Of a stretch of 64,000 bases of DNA, positions 1 through 8,109 are shown in pieces. Numbering within the stretch: position 1 is the first letter of the stretch; the number at the start of each line of letters is the position of its first letter. The notes beneath the pieces are model-generated. The model was not told the origin of the DNA. It saw only the letters and a program-made list of their open reading frames with translations, and did not search any database. The position numbers and the translations under genes were made by a program. The DNA comes from Clostridium sp. CAG:914 (lineage in GTDB: Bacteria > Bacillota_I > Bacilli_A > RF39 > UBA660): NCBI GenBank assembly GCA_000437895.1, contig FR902155.1, positions 1-64,000 of the forward strand, written 5' to 3'.

Positions 1-32
1 TAGTCATAGTTAGAACTTTTTATTTCATGTAG

Positions 33-299
33 CCATATATTTCACATATAGGTGGCTTTCATTTATGGGGAAAGAGAAAAAGCCAGACAGGAAGATGGAC
101 TTCACATACAGGAGATTTAAATACATTCTTTAGTAATAATAATTTATTAAAGGATGAATTCATTAGTTCAGTAGTTAATACATTTGATGACAATGACATT
201 AGATTTTTTGTTCCGGAAGTTAATAGTAGTGAAGAAGATTTACAGTCAATAATTTTTGATTTATTAAAATACGATGTCAAATTTAACTTTAATGACTAA
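33..299 (+). pseudogene. 3' remnant of an unidentified gene
   Basis: An open frame runs from codon 33 to the TAA at 297-299 and reads like real protein: it is rich in Trp, His and Gly near the start, then acidic, and includes HLWGKRKSQTGRW. It has no usable start codon. The same frame has a TAG at 30-32, and the other two frames also stop within the first 52 bases. The segment before about position 50 reads more like a continuation in frame 1, which suggests a frameshift. This is therefore probably the decayed C-terminal part of a gene whose 5' end lies outside the window. I do not recognise the family. Confidence 0.4.
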
Positions 300-345
300 A
301 ACTATGATGAATATGATATAATAATTATTGTAGGAGGTAGTCATT

Positions 346-723
346 ATGAATGAATGCGTTTTTTGTAATCAGTTTATTCCTAATAAAGATTCGTTATTTG
401 AAAATGAACTAGCAAATGCATATTTTGATGAATTTCCAGTTAGTAATGGTCATGTGTTGATAATTACCAAAAGACATGCAGAAACTTTTTTTGATATTAC
501 TAGCGAAGAACAAATGGCGATGATTGATTTACTAAATAAATGTAAAAAATATATAGATAAAAAATATAACCCTGATGGTTATAATGTAGGATTAAACTGT
601 GGCAAAGATGCTGGGCAAAGTGTTATGCATGTACATATGCATTTAATTCCAAGGTATAAGGGTGATGTTGAAAATCCACACGGTGGAGTTAGAGGGGTAA
701 TACCTAATAAAAAAAATTATTAG
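346..723 (+). CDS. HIT family (histidine triad) nucleotide hydrolase/transferase
   Basis: The 125-residue product has the size and motif of HIT proteins. These are small cytosolic dimers that hydrolyse or transfer nucleotidyl groups from substrates such as AMP-lysine or dinucleoside polyphosphates. The catalytic triad HVHMH lies at residues 95-99, followed by the usual LIPRY. The N-terminal C4-x-x-C7 pair resembles the zinc site of many bacterial HIT proteins. GGAGG stands 8 bases before the ATG. It is followed 24 bases later by a MazG-like gene, so the two probably form a nucleotide house-cleaning pair. The exact substrate cannot be read from the sequence. Confidence 0.93.
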   Translation: MNECVFCNQFIPNKDSLFENELANAYFDEFPVSNGHVLIITKRHAETFFDITSEEQMAMIDLLNKCKKYIDKKYNPDGYNVGLNCGKDAGQSVMHVHMHLIPRYKGDVENPHGGVRGVIPNKKNY

Positions 724-747
724 AAAAAAGTAATGGAGGAAATTAAA

Positions 748-1086
748 ATGGAAAGAATATATAATAAGTTAGTAAGAGATAAAATACCTAATATAATAGA
801 AGAAAAAGGAGAAACTCCTGTTGTTAAGGTGCTAGATGAAATTAATTATAAAAAGGAACTTGAAAAAAAATTATACGAAGAATATAAAGAGGTAATAGAA
901 GCAAACGGTGATGAGCGTATAGAAGAATTAGCAGATATGTTAGAAGTTATTAGGGCATTAGCTTGCTTAGAAAATAAAAATTTAAATGATATTATAGAAA
1001 AGGCTGATAAAAAAAGTGAAAAACGTGGTGCTTTCAATCAGAAAATTTTTCTTGAAAAAGTTATAGAATCAAAGGAAAATTCATAA
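748..1086 (+). CDS. MazG-like / phosphoribosyl-ATP pyrophosphohydrolase-like NTP pyrophosphatase
   Basis: The product is 112 residues, all-helical in character, and opens with NKLVRDKIP, typical of the small house-cleaning nucleotide pyrophosphohydrolases annotated as PRA-PH-like. The metal-binding acidic motifs are visible as EEYKE (residues 44-48) and EELAD (59-63). An earlier in-frame ATG at 733 exists, but GGAGG at 735-739 lies inside that extension and is correctly spaced for the ATG at 748, so 748 is chosen. No histidine-biosynthesis genes are nearby, so a role in removing non-canonical NTPs is more likely than one in His synthesis. Confidence 0.8.
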   Translation: MERIYNKLVRDKIPNIIEEKGETPVVKVLDEINYKKELEKKLYEEYKEVIEANGDERIEELADMLEVIRALACLENKNLNDIIEKADKKSEKRGAFNQKIFLEKVIESKENS

Positions 1087-1287
1087 ATTGTTTCACATTT
1101 ATATACTTAAGCATGATTTAAACTTGCTTGAAAAGCACTATTGAAACAGAAACTATCAAATAAGAAGGTTAATATTAAATTTTAAAAATTCTTTGGCAAG
1201 ATATTAGATATTGATGTCTTTTAATCAAATATACAGATAATGATATGAAAATTTATTTTTGTAAAGGAAATTTATAAAAGATTTATT

Positions 1288-1593
1288 ATGAAATATATTA
1301 TAAAAAGAAAAATTAACTTGTTTGGAAAGATTAACATTATAAAATTCGGTTATAATGTTAAAATTAATAATAATGGCAATGGTTTTGAAAATTTTGATAT
1401 TGGAAATGAAGAAATTATTATTAGTAATTTGTTAAAGTCTTTAAATCAGGAAACTATTAATAAATTAAATGAAAAAAATCCTATATATATATCACTTTCT
1501 AAATATTTTTTTGATAATGACAAAAAATTAAGTGCTATAGAATACGAAAACGATGTGACCATTTCAAGAATAACACGTGATGACCTACATTAA
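1288..1593 (+). CDS. hypothetical protein, 101 aa
   Basis: This ORF encodes a Lys-, Asn- and Ile-rich soluble protein with no recognised motif. An AAGGAAA stretch lies about 17 bases before the ATG, which is too far for a strong ribosome site, and no promoter stands out. Base use resembles neighbouring genes. A hairpin terminator follows at 1630-1662, which mildly supports transcription. It could equally be a chance open frame in AT-rich DNA. Confidence 0.4.
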   Translation: MKYIIKRKINLFGKINIIKFGYNVKINNNGNGFENFDIGNEEIIISNLLKSLNQETINKLNEKNPIYISLSKYFFDNDKKLSAIEYENDVTISRITRDDLH

Positions 1594-1629
1594 TTTATTG
1601 ATATTTATTTGATTTAAACTTAAAACCAT

Positions 1630-1662
1630 GGTATCATTTCATTAAGAAGTGATACCTTTCTT
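1630..1662 (+). terminator. Rho-independent terminator
   Basis: The 11-base arms at 1630-1640 and 1646-1656 pair around a 5-base loop, with one G.U pair, and are followed by TTTCTT. It would end transcription of the 1288-1593 ORF. Confidence 0.65.
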
Positions 1663-1753
1663 ACTATAGTAATATTAACATACAATAAACAGTTAAATAT
1701 TATATGAAAAGATACTATGGATAATTTAAATATATAATCCTTGTCTAGAATTT

Positions 1754-1792
1754 AAAAAGTAGAATTGTATTATTATAAGTCTACTTTTTTTA
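1754..1792. terminator. terminator-like hairpin
   Basis: AAAAAGTAGA (1754-1763) pairs with TCTACTTTTT (1780-1789), flanked by A's on one side and T's on the other, so it could act on either strand. It sits in the otherwise gene-free 1594-1865 stretch before smc. Confidence 0.5.
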
Positions 1793-1865
1793 TATAAATT
1801 ATTACTCTAATTTTTTATAAAGATAAGTATGTACCATTTTTTATTACCATTCATTACAAAATTCC

Positions 1866-1894
1866 TTGAACTTAAAATAATTCTATATTATAAT
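1866..1894 (+). promoter_or_regulatory. sigma-A type promoter of smc
   Basis: TTGAAC (1866-1871), a 17-base spacer and TATAAT (1889-1894) stand 27 bases before the smc start. Confidence 0.75.
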
Positions 1895-1920
1895 TTATAG
1901 TATAGTTAGGGTGATTATAT

Positions 1921-4854
1921 ATGTATTTAAAAGAATTACAAGCATACGGATTTAAATCGTTTGCAGATAAAACAGTTATAGAATTCAGTAATAATATAAA
2001 TGGTATTGTAGGACCTAATGGAAGTGGTAAATCAAATATTGTAGATGCCGTAAGATGGGTATTAGGAAGTGCTTCAAATAAATCATTAAGAGCACAAGCA
2101 TCACAAGATGTAATATTCTCAGGAAGTAAAAGTAGAAAGCCCTTAAATAGCGCCTCGGTTAATTTAATATTTGATAATATAGATCACGCATTACCTATTG
2201 ATTATGATGAAGTATCAATAAAAAGAGTAATGTATCGCAGTGGAGAAAATGAATACTACTTAAATGGCGAAAAATGTCGTTTAAAAGATGTAACAGACTT
2301 ATTAATAGATTCTGGTGCCAGTAGAGAATCCTTTAATATTATAAGTCAAGGTAAGATAGACGAAATATTATCTACAAAACCAACCGATCGAAGAGTTATC
2401 TTTGAAGAAGCAGCTGGCGTTTTAAAATATAAAAAAAGAAAAGAAGAAGCTATCCGTAAATTAGAAAGAACAAATAATAACTTAAATAGAGTTAATGACA
2501 TAATAAAAGAATTAGAAACTAATTTAGAACCATTAAAAGAACAAAGTATTAATGCTAAAAAATATTTAAATGTTAAAGAAAAATTATCTGATATAGAAAT
2601 ATCTTTAATGGTATCTGATATAGAAAAAAATAATTTTTTATATAATGAGTTAAAAGAGAAAATATCATCATTACAAGATGAAATAACCAAATTAAATACC
2701 AGTAGTACTACATATGATATTGACTTAATTAAGTATAAAAATAAATTAAAAGAAGTAAGTGATAAATTACAAAGTCTTAGAGAAGATGAATTATCTTTAA
2801 CTAAAGAATTAGAAAATACATCTTCAGATATAAAATTACTTGAAGAAAGAAAAAAATATAAAGGAGAATCTTTAAGTAAAATAGATGATATAAAAGATAA
2901 TATTAATGAAAAAAATAATAAATTAAATAATATTATAAAAGAATTAGAAGTATATAATCATAAATTAGAAATATCTAATAAAGAATATGAAAATAGTAAC
3001 AATACATATAATAATATAAAAAAAGAAAATAATAGTATTATTGAACAAATAGATAAATATAATAGAGAAGTATCTAATATAAAATATAAAATAGATTATT
3101 TAGAAGAAGAAATAAATAATAATTCACGAATGCCATTAGCAATAAAAAGTATTTTAAATAATCCAATATTTAAAGGAATACATAATACTATTGCCAACTT
3201 AATTACTGTTTCTAATGAGTATTCTTTAGCACTAATGACTTCACTTACTTCATCTTCTAATTATTTAGTCGTAGATAGTAAAGCTGTAGCTAGTAGATTA
3301 GTTACATACTTAAAAGAAAATAAATTAGGTAGAGCCACATTTTATCCATTAGACACTATGAAACCTAGAAATGTTTATGAAGAAGATTTAATAAAGATAA
3401 AAGATAATCCTTCATTTATAGGTATACTTAATAATCTTGTAGAGTATGATCCTATCTACACTAATGTTATATCCAATTTAATTGGAAATGTCTTGGTAGT
3501 AAAGGATATTGATAGTGCTAATGAAATAAGCAAAGTTCTAAATAATAAGTATAAAATAGTAACATTAGATGGACAAGTAGTTAATGTTGGTGGTTCTATT
3601 ACTGGTGGAGATAAAATCAAAACTAATGACACTATTGAAGCTAGACACAATCTAGAAGAATATAAAAATAAACTTAATATAACTTTAGATAATATCAAAG
3701 AAAAAGAAACTATATTACAAAAAAGTAATAAAGAATTAAATGACATTGTATCTAAATTAACACAATTAAAAATAAATATTGATAGTATTAAAGAAATAAT
3801 AAAAGTAAAATTGCAAGAAAAAAATACCTCTTACGATGAAATAATGATTTTAACTAAAGAATTAAATGATATAAATGTCATTAATAAAGGTACAAGTGAT
3901 ATTGAAAGAGATAATTTAATGAATAAATATTATCAAATTAAAAATAAAATAACAGATACACTTAAAGAAATAGAGTTATGTAATATAGATAAATGCAAGT
4001 TAGAAGAAGATATTCTAGAATTAGAAACAATAAGTAAAAATTCATTATCTAATATAAATATGAAAGAAAAACATTTACATGAATTAGAACTTAAATCTAG
4101 TAAATTAGAAATAAGAATAGATGATTTATTAAATAACTTAACTAATGACTATAATATGACATATTCAAATGCAAAAGAAAAGTATATTTTATCTATAGAA
4201 GAAGATATTGCTAGAAAACAAGTTATCGAATATAAAAATATTATTAAAGATATTGGCATAGTTAATTTAGGTTCTATTGATGAATATAATAGAATTAATA
4301 CTAGATATGAATTTTTAACTAATCAAAAAGAAGATTTAACTAAAGCAGAAGATACACTATTAGAAATAATAAAAGATATGGATAATATAATGAAAGATAA
4401 ATTTTTAAGTACATTTACAGAAATAAAAGAAGAATTTAAAAAAGTATTTAAAGAATTATTTAAAGGAGGATCTGCTAACTTATATTTAACCAATCCTGAA
4501 GATATACTTGAAACCGGTATAGAATTAGAAGCAACACCTCCCGGAAAAAATTTAAGAAGTATTCAAGCCTTATCTGGTGGAGAAAAAACATTTACAGCCA
4601 TAGCATTATTATTTGCTATACTAAACGTAAGACCAGTACCATTTTGCTTATTTGATGAAGTAGAAGCAGCACTAGACGATAATAATGTTTTGACTTTTTC
4701 AGAATATTTATCAAGGTATAAAGACAATACACAGTTTATTATAATTACCCATAAGAAAAAAACTATGGAATATGTAGATACCTTATATGGTATAACAATG
4801 CAAGAGTCTGGTGTTAGTAAATTGGTTTCTGTTAAATTAGAAGAAAAAAAATAA
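1921..4854 (+). CDS. smc: chromosome segregation protein SMC
   Basis: SMC is the ATPase core of bacterial condensin and compacts and segregates the origin region together with ScpA and ScpB. The N-terminal half-ATPase has Walker A GPNGSGKS at residues 31-38. Two long Lys/Glu/Asn-rich coiled-coil stretches flank a hinge domain at about residues 395-570. The C-terminal half-ATPase has the signature LSGGEKTF (from residue 884) and Walker B FCLFDEVEAALD. At 977 residues it is roughly 200 shorter than the usual 1170-1190, and the loss lies in the coiled coils because the ATPase halves and hinge are intact. It is transcribed alone and ends in a terminator shared with convergent lexA. Confidence 0.97.
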   Translation: MYLKELQAYGFKSFADKTVIEFSNNINGIVGPNGSGKSNIVDAVRWVLGSASNKSLRAQASQDVIFSGSKSRKPLNSASVNLIFDNIDHALPIDYDEVSIKRVMYRSGENEYYLNGEKCRLKDVTDLLIDSGASRESFNIISQGKIDEILSTKPTDRRVIFEEAAGVLKYKKRKEEAIRKLERTNNNLNRVNDIIKELETNLEPLKEQSINAKKYLNVKEKLSDIEISLMVSDIEKNNFLYNELKEKISSLQDEITKLNTSSTTYDIDLIKYKNKLKEVSDKLQSLREDELSLTKELENTSSDIKLLEERKKYKGESLSKIDDIKDNINEKNNKLNNIIKELEVYNHKLEISNKEYENSNNTYNNIKKENNSIIEQIDKYNREVSNIKYKIDYLEEEINNNSRMPLAIKSILNNPIFKGIHNTIANLITVSNEYSLALMTSLTSSSNYLVVDSKAVASRLVTYLKENKLGRATFYPLDTMKPRNVYEEDLIKIKDNPSFIGILNNLVEYDPIYTNVISNLIGNVLVVKDIDSANEISKVLNNKYKIVTLDGQVVNVGGSITGGDKIKTNDTIEARHNLEEYKNKLNITLDNIKEKETILQKSNKELNDIVSKLTQLKINIDSIKEIIKVKLQEKNTSYDEIMILTKELNDINVINKGTSDIERDNLMNKYYQIKNKITDTLKEIELCNIDKCKLEEDILELETISKNSLSNINMKEKHLHELELKSSKLEIRIDDLLNNLTNDYNMTYSNAKEKYILSIEEDIARKQVIEYKNIIKDIGIVNLGSIDEYNRINTRYEFLTNQKEDLTKAEDTLLEIIKDMDNIMKDKFLSTFTEIKEEFKKVFKELFKGGSANLYLTNPEDILETGIELEATPPGKNLRSIQALSGGEKTFTAIALLFAILNVRPVPFCLFDEVEAALDDNNVLTFSEYLSRYKDNTQFIIITHKKKTMEYVDTLYGITMQESGVSKLVSVKLEEKK

Positions 4855-4884
4855 CAGTATGAAGTTTAATCTCATACTGTTTTA
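4853..4884. terminator. bidirectional terminator between smc and lexA
   Basis: The 10-base arms AACAGTATGA (4853-4862) and TCATACTGTT (4872-4881) form a perfect hairpin that begins at the smc stop codon. A T-run follows on the plus strand and A/T-rich sequence on the other. Confidence 0.85.
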
Positions 4885-4887
4885 TTA

Positions 4888-5517
4888 TTAAAATTTTCTA
4901 TATAAACCAATAGCTTTTCCTAAAATAGTAACATTAGGTAAAATTATTGGAGCCATAAAGTCATTTTCTGGTTGAAGTCTAAAGTATCCATCTTCTTTAT
5001 AAAATGTTTTTAATGTAACTTCATTCTCATCATTCATAGCAGCCACTATATCACCATTTTTAGCATTAGTACATCTTTCAATAATAACAACATCATTAGA
5101 ATGTATACCAGCATTAATCATACTATCACCATCCACTTTTAAAGTAAATACTTCTTTTTTATTAGGAACTAAATAAGTAGGAAGGGGGAACACTTCATTA
5201 GGTACTTCAATAGCTTCAATAGGATTACCAGCTGTAATTTTACCAAGAAGTGGCACATTAATTACTTTTTCATCTATGTTTTCATATTCATTAGGTACCA
5301 ATATTTCAAGATTTCTACTTCCATTATCACATCTCTTAAGGTATCCCTTACTCGTTAAATTATTAATATGGGTATGAACTGTAGCAGGACTAGATAAATT
5401 AAGAGCTCTACATATTTCTCTTACAGAAGGGGGAAATTTATTTTTAGCTTGATATTGTTTAATATAGTCTAATACTTGCTTTTGTTTTTTAGTTATTTTC
5501 TTTTCTTCTTTTTCCAT
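4888..5517 (-). CDS. lexA: LexA repressor, SOS regulator with self-cleaving protease domain
   Basis: The 209-residue protein has an N-terminal winged helix (residues 1-70, with the recognition region SPATVHTHINNL). Its C-terminal S24-type protease domain carries the cleavage site A96-G97 in KITAGNP, nucleophile S132 in GDSMI, and base K170 in EVTLK. RecA filaments formed after DNA damage trigger self-cleavage, which frees SOS promoters. The AAAGGAG ribosome site is well placed. A LexA-box-like dyad overlaps the -35 of its own promoter, so autorepression is expected. Confidence 0.97.
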   Translation of the reverse strand: MEKEEKKITKKQKQVLDYIKQYQAKNKFPPSVREICRALNLSSPATVHTHINNLTSKGYLKRCDNGSRNLEILVPNEYENIDEKVINVPLLGKITAGNPIEAIEVPNEVFPLPTYLVPNKKEVFTLKVDGDSMINAGIHSNDVVIIERCTNAKNGDIVAAMNDENEVTLKTFYKEDGYFRLQPENDFMAPIILPNVTILGKAIGLYRKF

Positions 5518-5539
5518 AACATTCTCCTTTTCTAACTTT

Positions 5540-5579
5540 ATAGTATCATATTAAGCCAAAATTGTCAAACATTTGTTTA
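5540..5579 (-). promoter_or_regulatory. lexA promoter with overlapping LexA box
   Basis: On the minus strand, TTGACA (5563-5568), 17 bases and TACTAT (5540-5545) form a near-consensus promoter. The dyad AAAC-AAAT-GTTT (5567-5578) overlaps the -35 and resembles the Gram-positive LexA box CGAAC-N4-GTTYG, with A in place of G in the left half. Confidence 0.75.
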
Positions 5580-5601
5580 AAAAAGTTCCCTCAAAGGGAA
5601 C
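5579..5601 (-). terminator. terminator of the 5605-6141 gene
   Basis: GTTCCCT and AGGGAAC (5585-5601) form a tight 7-base-pair hairpin. On the minus strand it is followed by six T's. Confidence 0.85.
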
Positions 5602-5604
5602 AAT

Positions 5605-6141
5605 CTACTTAACTATAGCTAATACAATACCCAATACTATAGCAATTGCCACAACATATATAATTATCTGCAAATAGATAGGTATATTTTTAATGTTTAA
5701 AAATCCACCTTTATTAATACTATTAAGCAAATTTATTTTAAACATATCTCTATCTTTATGCGATTTAGATACCATTACCCCTTTATAAGCTGTTAATTCT
5801 TCTTGATGTCCTTCTGATAATAATTCCTCAGGAGTAAGAGTCTCTAACATAACTATTTTTTGATTCAAATATACAGAATAGTGTAGGGTAATATTACCAT
5901 GTACTTGTATAAATGTTTTATCAGTAGGTAATTTTAATTCATATTTATCAATTCTATCTTTACTATTTGAAGATACCAAAACACCCAAGAAATTTCCTTC
6001 TCTTAACGAAGGATAATATTCAAATAATAATTTTTTATAAGCAAGCATATTGTATTTCTTAACGGATCTTTCTTTTTTCTTAAATTCATTTTCATTTATA
6101 TAATCTATAATATAATTACTATTCACTCTATCACCTAACAT
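5605..6141 (-). CDS. tail-anchored membrane protein of unknown function
   Basis: The 178-residue protein has a charged cytosolic part and a single C-terminal hydrophobic segment (about residues 156-177, rich in Ile, Val and Ala) ending in Lys. That is the architecture of a tail-anchored protein. I recognise no family. The minus-strand gene ends in a strong terminator and stands between lexA and a coat-like gene. Another single-tail-helix protein lies at 37423-38130, but the two soluble parts do not look alike. Confidence 0.65.
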   Translation of the reverse strand: MLGDRVNSNYIIDYINENEFKKKERSVKKYNMLAYKKLLFEYYPSLREGNFLGVLVSSNSKDRIDKYELKLPTDKTFIQVHGNITLHYSVYLNQKIVMLETLTPEELLSEGHQEELTAYKGVMVSKSHKDRDMFKINLLNSINKGGFLNIKNIPIYLQIIIYVVAIAIVLGIVLAIVK

Positions 6142-6180
6142 AATTATATCACTATTTTTTTATAAAACAAAGAAAAAAAT

Positions 6181-6203
6181 TAAAAAGACACATATTTGTG
6201 TCT
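6181..6203 (-). terminator. terminator of the 6202-6402 gene
   Basis: AGACACA (6186-6192) pairs with TGTGTCT (6197-6203). The minus-strand transcript then runs into a T-rich tail. The hairpin overlaps the stop codon. Confidence 0.75.
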
Positions 6204-6402
6204 AATAATAATAAGGTGGCGTTTGATACACTGGAGGATATGGATAATATGGCATAGGTACTGGTCTTGGATAAAAAGCCGGTGCCAATAATCCACCCGT
6301 AATTCCTCCTAGAATAAATGGACCTAGAAACCCACCAACGATACGATTATTTCCATGATTAGGGGGCATATTTCTATAAATTGGTCTTGCTTGTCTATAC
6401 AT
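6202..6402 (-). CDS. small Pro/Tyr-rich protein, possible spore surface protein
   Basis: The 66-residue product has a basic N-terminus, a Gly-rich hydrophobic middle (about residues 22-43) and a tail of repeated Pro and Tyr (PMPYYPYPP, then PPYYY). Such composition is common in small Bacillota coat or surface proteins, and a CotY/CotZ-family gene lies 1.2 kb away on the same strand. The role is inferred from composition and neighbourhood only. The ATG is preceded by GAAAGGATG, giving a reasonable ribosome site. Confidence 0.6.
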   Translation of the reverse strand: MYRQARPIYRNMPPNHGNNRIVGGFLGPFILGGITGGLLAPAFYPRPVPMPYYPYPPVYQTPPYYY

Positions 6403-6478
6403 AATAACATCCTTTCATATTATTATATAGAAAAATAATTAATTTGTGCTATAATTAATTAGGAGGTTCTACTAAATA

Positions 6479-7552
6479 ATGAAAAAAGTAAGTATAATAG
6501 TACCTATTTATAATAGAGAAAAAGATTTAATGAAATGTTATAAAAGTTTAATTAATCAAACATATAAAAACTTAGAAATAATATTCGTAGATGATGGCAG
6601 TACAGATAATACTCTAAATATTTTAAAATCCTTACCTAATATTACTGTATTAACTAAAGAAAACGGTGGACCAGCTTCAGCTAGAAGATACGGACTAAAA
6701 GAATCGACTGGTGAATACATTTCTTTTGTAGATTCTGATGATAAATTAGAAAAACATTTTATAGAAAGAATGGTTAATACATTAGAAAGTACTAACACTA
6801 ATATCTGCTTAGGAAGAATGCATATTAGTATTAATGATAAAATAATAGATAATTTTGGTTTTAAAGCAAGAACACTTCCTAAAAAAATGGATGTCCTAAC
6901 ACAAAAGAAATATTTATCAGCCTTAAACCCGTGTTTAATATCCAAATTATTTAAAAGAGAATATGTTGACTTAAAAGAAGTAGATTTCAAAGCTAACGAA
7001 GATATATCAATAATATATTCTATGTATACTAATGCTAGATATATATCTTATTGTAAAGAGGCAATATATTATTATAAAATATCTAAAAGTAGTCAAGTAA
7101 AAAATTGCCTATATGGATATAAATATGAAAATATAAAAAATACCTATTTACCCCTAGAAACAATATATAACACTTTCAAAGAAAATAATATTTTATATTT
7201 ATACTATGAAAGTATAGAAATGATATTTATAAAAAATATAGCTCAAAGAATATTTAATTTAACTAATAGTGTTAAAAGTAATACATATAGAAATAAATTT
7301 ATTAATAATTTATTAGACTTTCTAGAATATTATTTTCCAATGTATAAAGATAATATATATTATGAAGACAACTTTAAATTAGGAGAAATTACAGATAAAT
7401 ATTATATTTATCAAATGAAACTTATGATAAGCAGTATGAAAAGAACAAAATTATCTCATTCTATTGAAGAAATAAAGAATAATTACATGTTAATAGAAGA
7501 AGAATATGATTCTAAAAAAAAGAATAAAACTAATGAAAAAGTCAAAAAATAA
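6479..7552 (+). CDS. family 2 glycosyltransferase
   Basis: This is a GT-A fold sugar transferase that uses nucleotide sugars at the inner membrane face. The N-terminal domain (residues 1-110) shows SIIVPIYNRE, VDDGSTDNT, the ENGGPASARR region and the DxD-like FVDSDDKLE. The C-terminal 240 residues are Tyr/Asn/Ile-rich and not assignable, so acceptor and sugar are unknown. It is a single gene with AGGAGG before the ATG and a perfect 12-base-pair terminator at its stop codon. Candidate products are capsule, wall or spore-surface glycans. Confidence 0.9.
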   Translation: MKKVSIIVPIYNREKDLMKCYKSLINQTYKNLEIIFVDDGSTDNTLNILKSLPNITVLTKENGGPASARRYGLKESTGEYISFVDSDDKLEKHFIERMVNTLESTNTNICLGRMHISINDKIIDNFGFKARTLPKKMDVLTQKKYLSALNPCLISKLFKREYVDLKEVDFKANEDISIIYSMYTNARYISYCKEAIYYYKISKSSQVKNCLYGYKYENIKNTYLPLETIYNTFKENNILYLYYESIEMIFIKNIAQRIFNLTNSVKSNTYRNKFINNLLDFLEYYFPMYKDNIYYEDNFKLGEITDKYYIYQMKLMISSMKRTKLSHSIEEIKNNYMLIEEEYDSKKKNKTNEKVKK

Positions 7553-7577
7553 CATCCTCACAAATGGATGTTATTTT
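7546..7577. terminator. bidirectional terminator
   Basis: AAAATAACATCC (7546-7557) pairs with GGATGTTATTTT (7566-7577) around an 8-base loop. It separates the convergent GT2 gene and the coat gene. Confidence 0.88.
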
Positions 7578-7594
7578 GTTATTGAGTAACTAAT

Positions 7595-8017
7595 TTATAG
7601 TGTTTCTACATACGTATCTTCTAAGCATCTAATTATACAAATACAATTTATATTAATTGTAAAAAATGAATTAGTACTTACATAAGGATAAGTGCTATCT
7701 TCTTCCGTATTTGGAGCAAGTACTCTACAAGTAGCACAACAGTCATCTAGCTTTTCAATCCTAAATACACTAGATGTAGTTGTTATACTAGGATCTCTAC
7801 TAATTGGTAAAGATAATGGTGTTGACCCAGAAGAACAAGTATATAGTACTATAGGTCTTGTATTAAAAAATGATTGACTATTTTGACCTAAGAAACCTTT
7901 ATCACAAGTTTGAAGACAACTATCATTTTGACATACGCTTTGCTGTAATAATAAAATTACTTTTAAAATTTCAGCAATACAATTTTCACAAGAGTTGTGC
8001 TCATTATTGTTACACAT
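7595..8017 (-). CDS. CotY/CotZ-family spore coat (crust/exosporium) protein
   Basis: The 140-residue Cys-rich product carries RIEKLDDCCATCRVL (residues 86-100), which closely matches the core RVEKLCDCCATL of Bacillus CotY and CotZ. In that family the proteins form disulfide-linked arrays at the spore surface. The N-terminus (MCNNNEHNSCENC) and C-terminus (INCICIIRCL) are also Cys-rich as in the family. A longer frame starts at 8077, but AAAGGGGTGG sits just before the ATG at 8017, so that start is used. This is one of the clearest signs that the organism sporulates. Which paralogue (Y or Z) it represents cannot be decided. Confidence 0.88.
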   Translation of the reverse strand: MCNNNEHNSCENCIAEILKVILLLQQSVCQNDSCLQTCDKGFLGQNSQSFFNTRPIVLYTCSSGSTPLSLPISRDPSITTTSSVFRIEKLDDCCATCRVLAPNTEEDSTYPYVSTNSFFTININCICIIRCLEDTYVETL

Positions 8018-8045
8018 ATAATCCACCCCTTTATTTATTTCAATA

Positions 8046-8054
8046 TATAATATG
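8046..8054 (-). promoter_or_regulatory. possible SigE/SigK-type -10 element
   Basis: The minus strand reads CATATTATA here, 29 bases upstream of the coat gene start, matching the mother-cell -10 pattern CATAnnnTA. No convincing -35 was found, so this is tentative. Confidence 0.3.
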
Positions 8055-8109
8055 AATGAATTAAAAAAAAATAACAACTATTACCTAATTATAGGCATAA
8101 AATTAATAA

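Noticed and set aside
7692..8055. Two plus-strand ORFs opposite the coat gene
   Set aside because: They are shadows of the Cys-rich CotY/CotZ-like gene, lack ribosome sites and have no protein-like features.
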